This document shows, one piece after another, positions 60,001 through 60,160 of a DNA stretch of 60,160 nucleotides. This DNA is from Blepharisma japonicum (lineage: Eukaryota; Ciliophora; Heterotrichea; Heterotrichida; Blepharismidae), in contig CATKHK010000144.1 in NCBI GenBank assembly GCA_949751835.1, forward strand, positions 1-60,160, read 5' to 3'. How positions within the stretch are numbered: position 1 is the stretch's first letter; each line of letters opens with the position of its first letter. Below the pieces are notes generated by a model, which saw only the letters and a program-made list of their open reading frames with translations, was not told the DNA's origin and ran no database searches. A program made the translations under genes and the position numbers.

Positions 60001-60160
60001 ACGTGCTCAATGGACAAGTTATACACTCAAGGCTCAGACTCAGTTGATTCTACACTCACACTTACATTTACAACTGTAAATCCAATTCCTGCCAATGGAA
60101 GTATTAAAATTACTCTTTCAAGCTCATTCAGTGCGTTCTCCTCCGCAAGCACATCAAACC
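57034..60160 (+). CDS. BSP9: large surface protein, 3' part outside the window
   Basis: ATG 57034 with the family signal peptide (MKSLISFLALIWLAIGDPS, Trp as TGA). I read all 1042 codons to the window edge: no TAA or TAG and no second TGA. The first 100 residues are almost the same as in BSP5 and BSP7, but from about residue 230 onward it follows the BSP6 type (DINTGKWWQDAKDASG, TALLLDTATTG, VGIALSPGFTLPSS), a distinct version of the middle domains. Shared landmarks ATFYECWAK (about residue 655) and TQGSDSVDSTLTLTF (about 998) are present. It is therefore the unbroken representative of the BSP6 subtype, at least for its first half. Confidence 0.88.

Noticed and set aside
1-60160. Mycoplasma-like bacterium as the source (TGA as Trp, AT-rich)
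   Set aside because: GPI-anchor signals, a GT-AG mini-intron, a LINE, and large noncoding spacers are eukaryotic; no ribosome-binding sites or operons are visible.
1-60160. tRNA genes, rRNA, CRISPR arrays, telomere repeats
   Set aside because: I looked for T-loop-like strings, spaced repeats and CCCTAA-type runs and found none that hold up by eye; a tRNA scan was not possible.

Overview
The window reads as ciliate nuclear DNA from a heterotrich related to Blepharisma. Three sequence facts point there. (1) Long reading frames open only if TGA is Trp while TAA/TAG stay as stops: three WD40-type genes carry 5 to 11 in-frame TGAs, at positions where the family needs Trp. (2) One gene (complement 55264-55953) has a 15-nt GT...AG intron, the tiny intron class known from heterotrichs. 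(3) The DNA is AT-rich and eukaryotic in style, with signal peptides and GPI-anchor tails. The genus is an inference. The amount of dead sequence and a LINE remnant would fit a germline-limited or subtelomeric region, but I see no telomere repeat and cannot tell micronucleus from macronucleus.

Two gene families (names are mine) fill the window. WDP genes encode about 810-820 aa cytosolic-looking proteins: helical N-terminus, pentapeptide-repeat block, then divergent WD40 repeats. They look like the tail of NACHT/STAND-type sensors without the ATPase. Copies: WDP1 (2-1933, cut by the window edge), WDP2 (2207-3205, dead), WDP3 (3625-6084, intact), WDP4 (10655-12298, internally deleted but open), WDP5 (13050-15476, intact), fragments at 28670 and 48170, and a doubtful remnant at 51484. 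BSP genes encode about 2250 aa secreted, Ser/Thr-rich, multi-domain proteins with a C-terminal GPI signal, probably surface antigens or adhesins. Copies: dead BSP1, 2, 3 (minus strand), 4, 6 and 8; intact BSP5 (21309-28130) and BSP7 (40897-47661); and BSP9 (57034 to the window end), open as far as seen.

Layout: 0-15.5 kb is a WDP array invaded by BSP pseudogenes; 15.5-17.4 kb holds BSP3/BSP4 remnants; 17.5-20.4 kb and 36.4-39.2 kb are two copies of a direct segmental duplication carrying a dead minus-strand Cys-rich gene; 20.5-48.4 kb is a tandem array of the unit [about 0.8 kb conserved upstream block - BSP gene - 3' flank - WDP fragment]; 48.4-52.3 kb is badly decayed; 52.3-54.2 kb is a LINE remnant between 15-bp direct repeats; 54.6-56.0 kb has one unrecognised intron-containing gene and a decayed neighbour; 56.2-60.2 kb starts the next BSP unit.

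The picture is a birth-and-death antigen array: two expressed-looking BSP copies, one further open copy, many deleted, inverted or mosaic copies that could act as donors for gene conversion, and an interleaved family of pentapeptide-WD40 proteins. Any functional link between the families is an inference from co-location. I found no convincing tRNA, rRNA or CRISPR.
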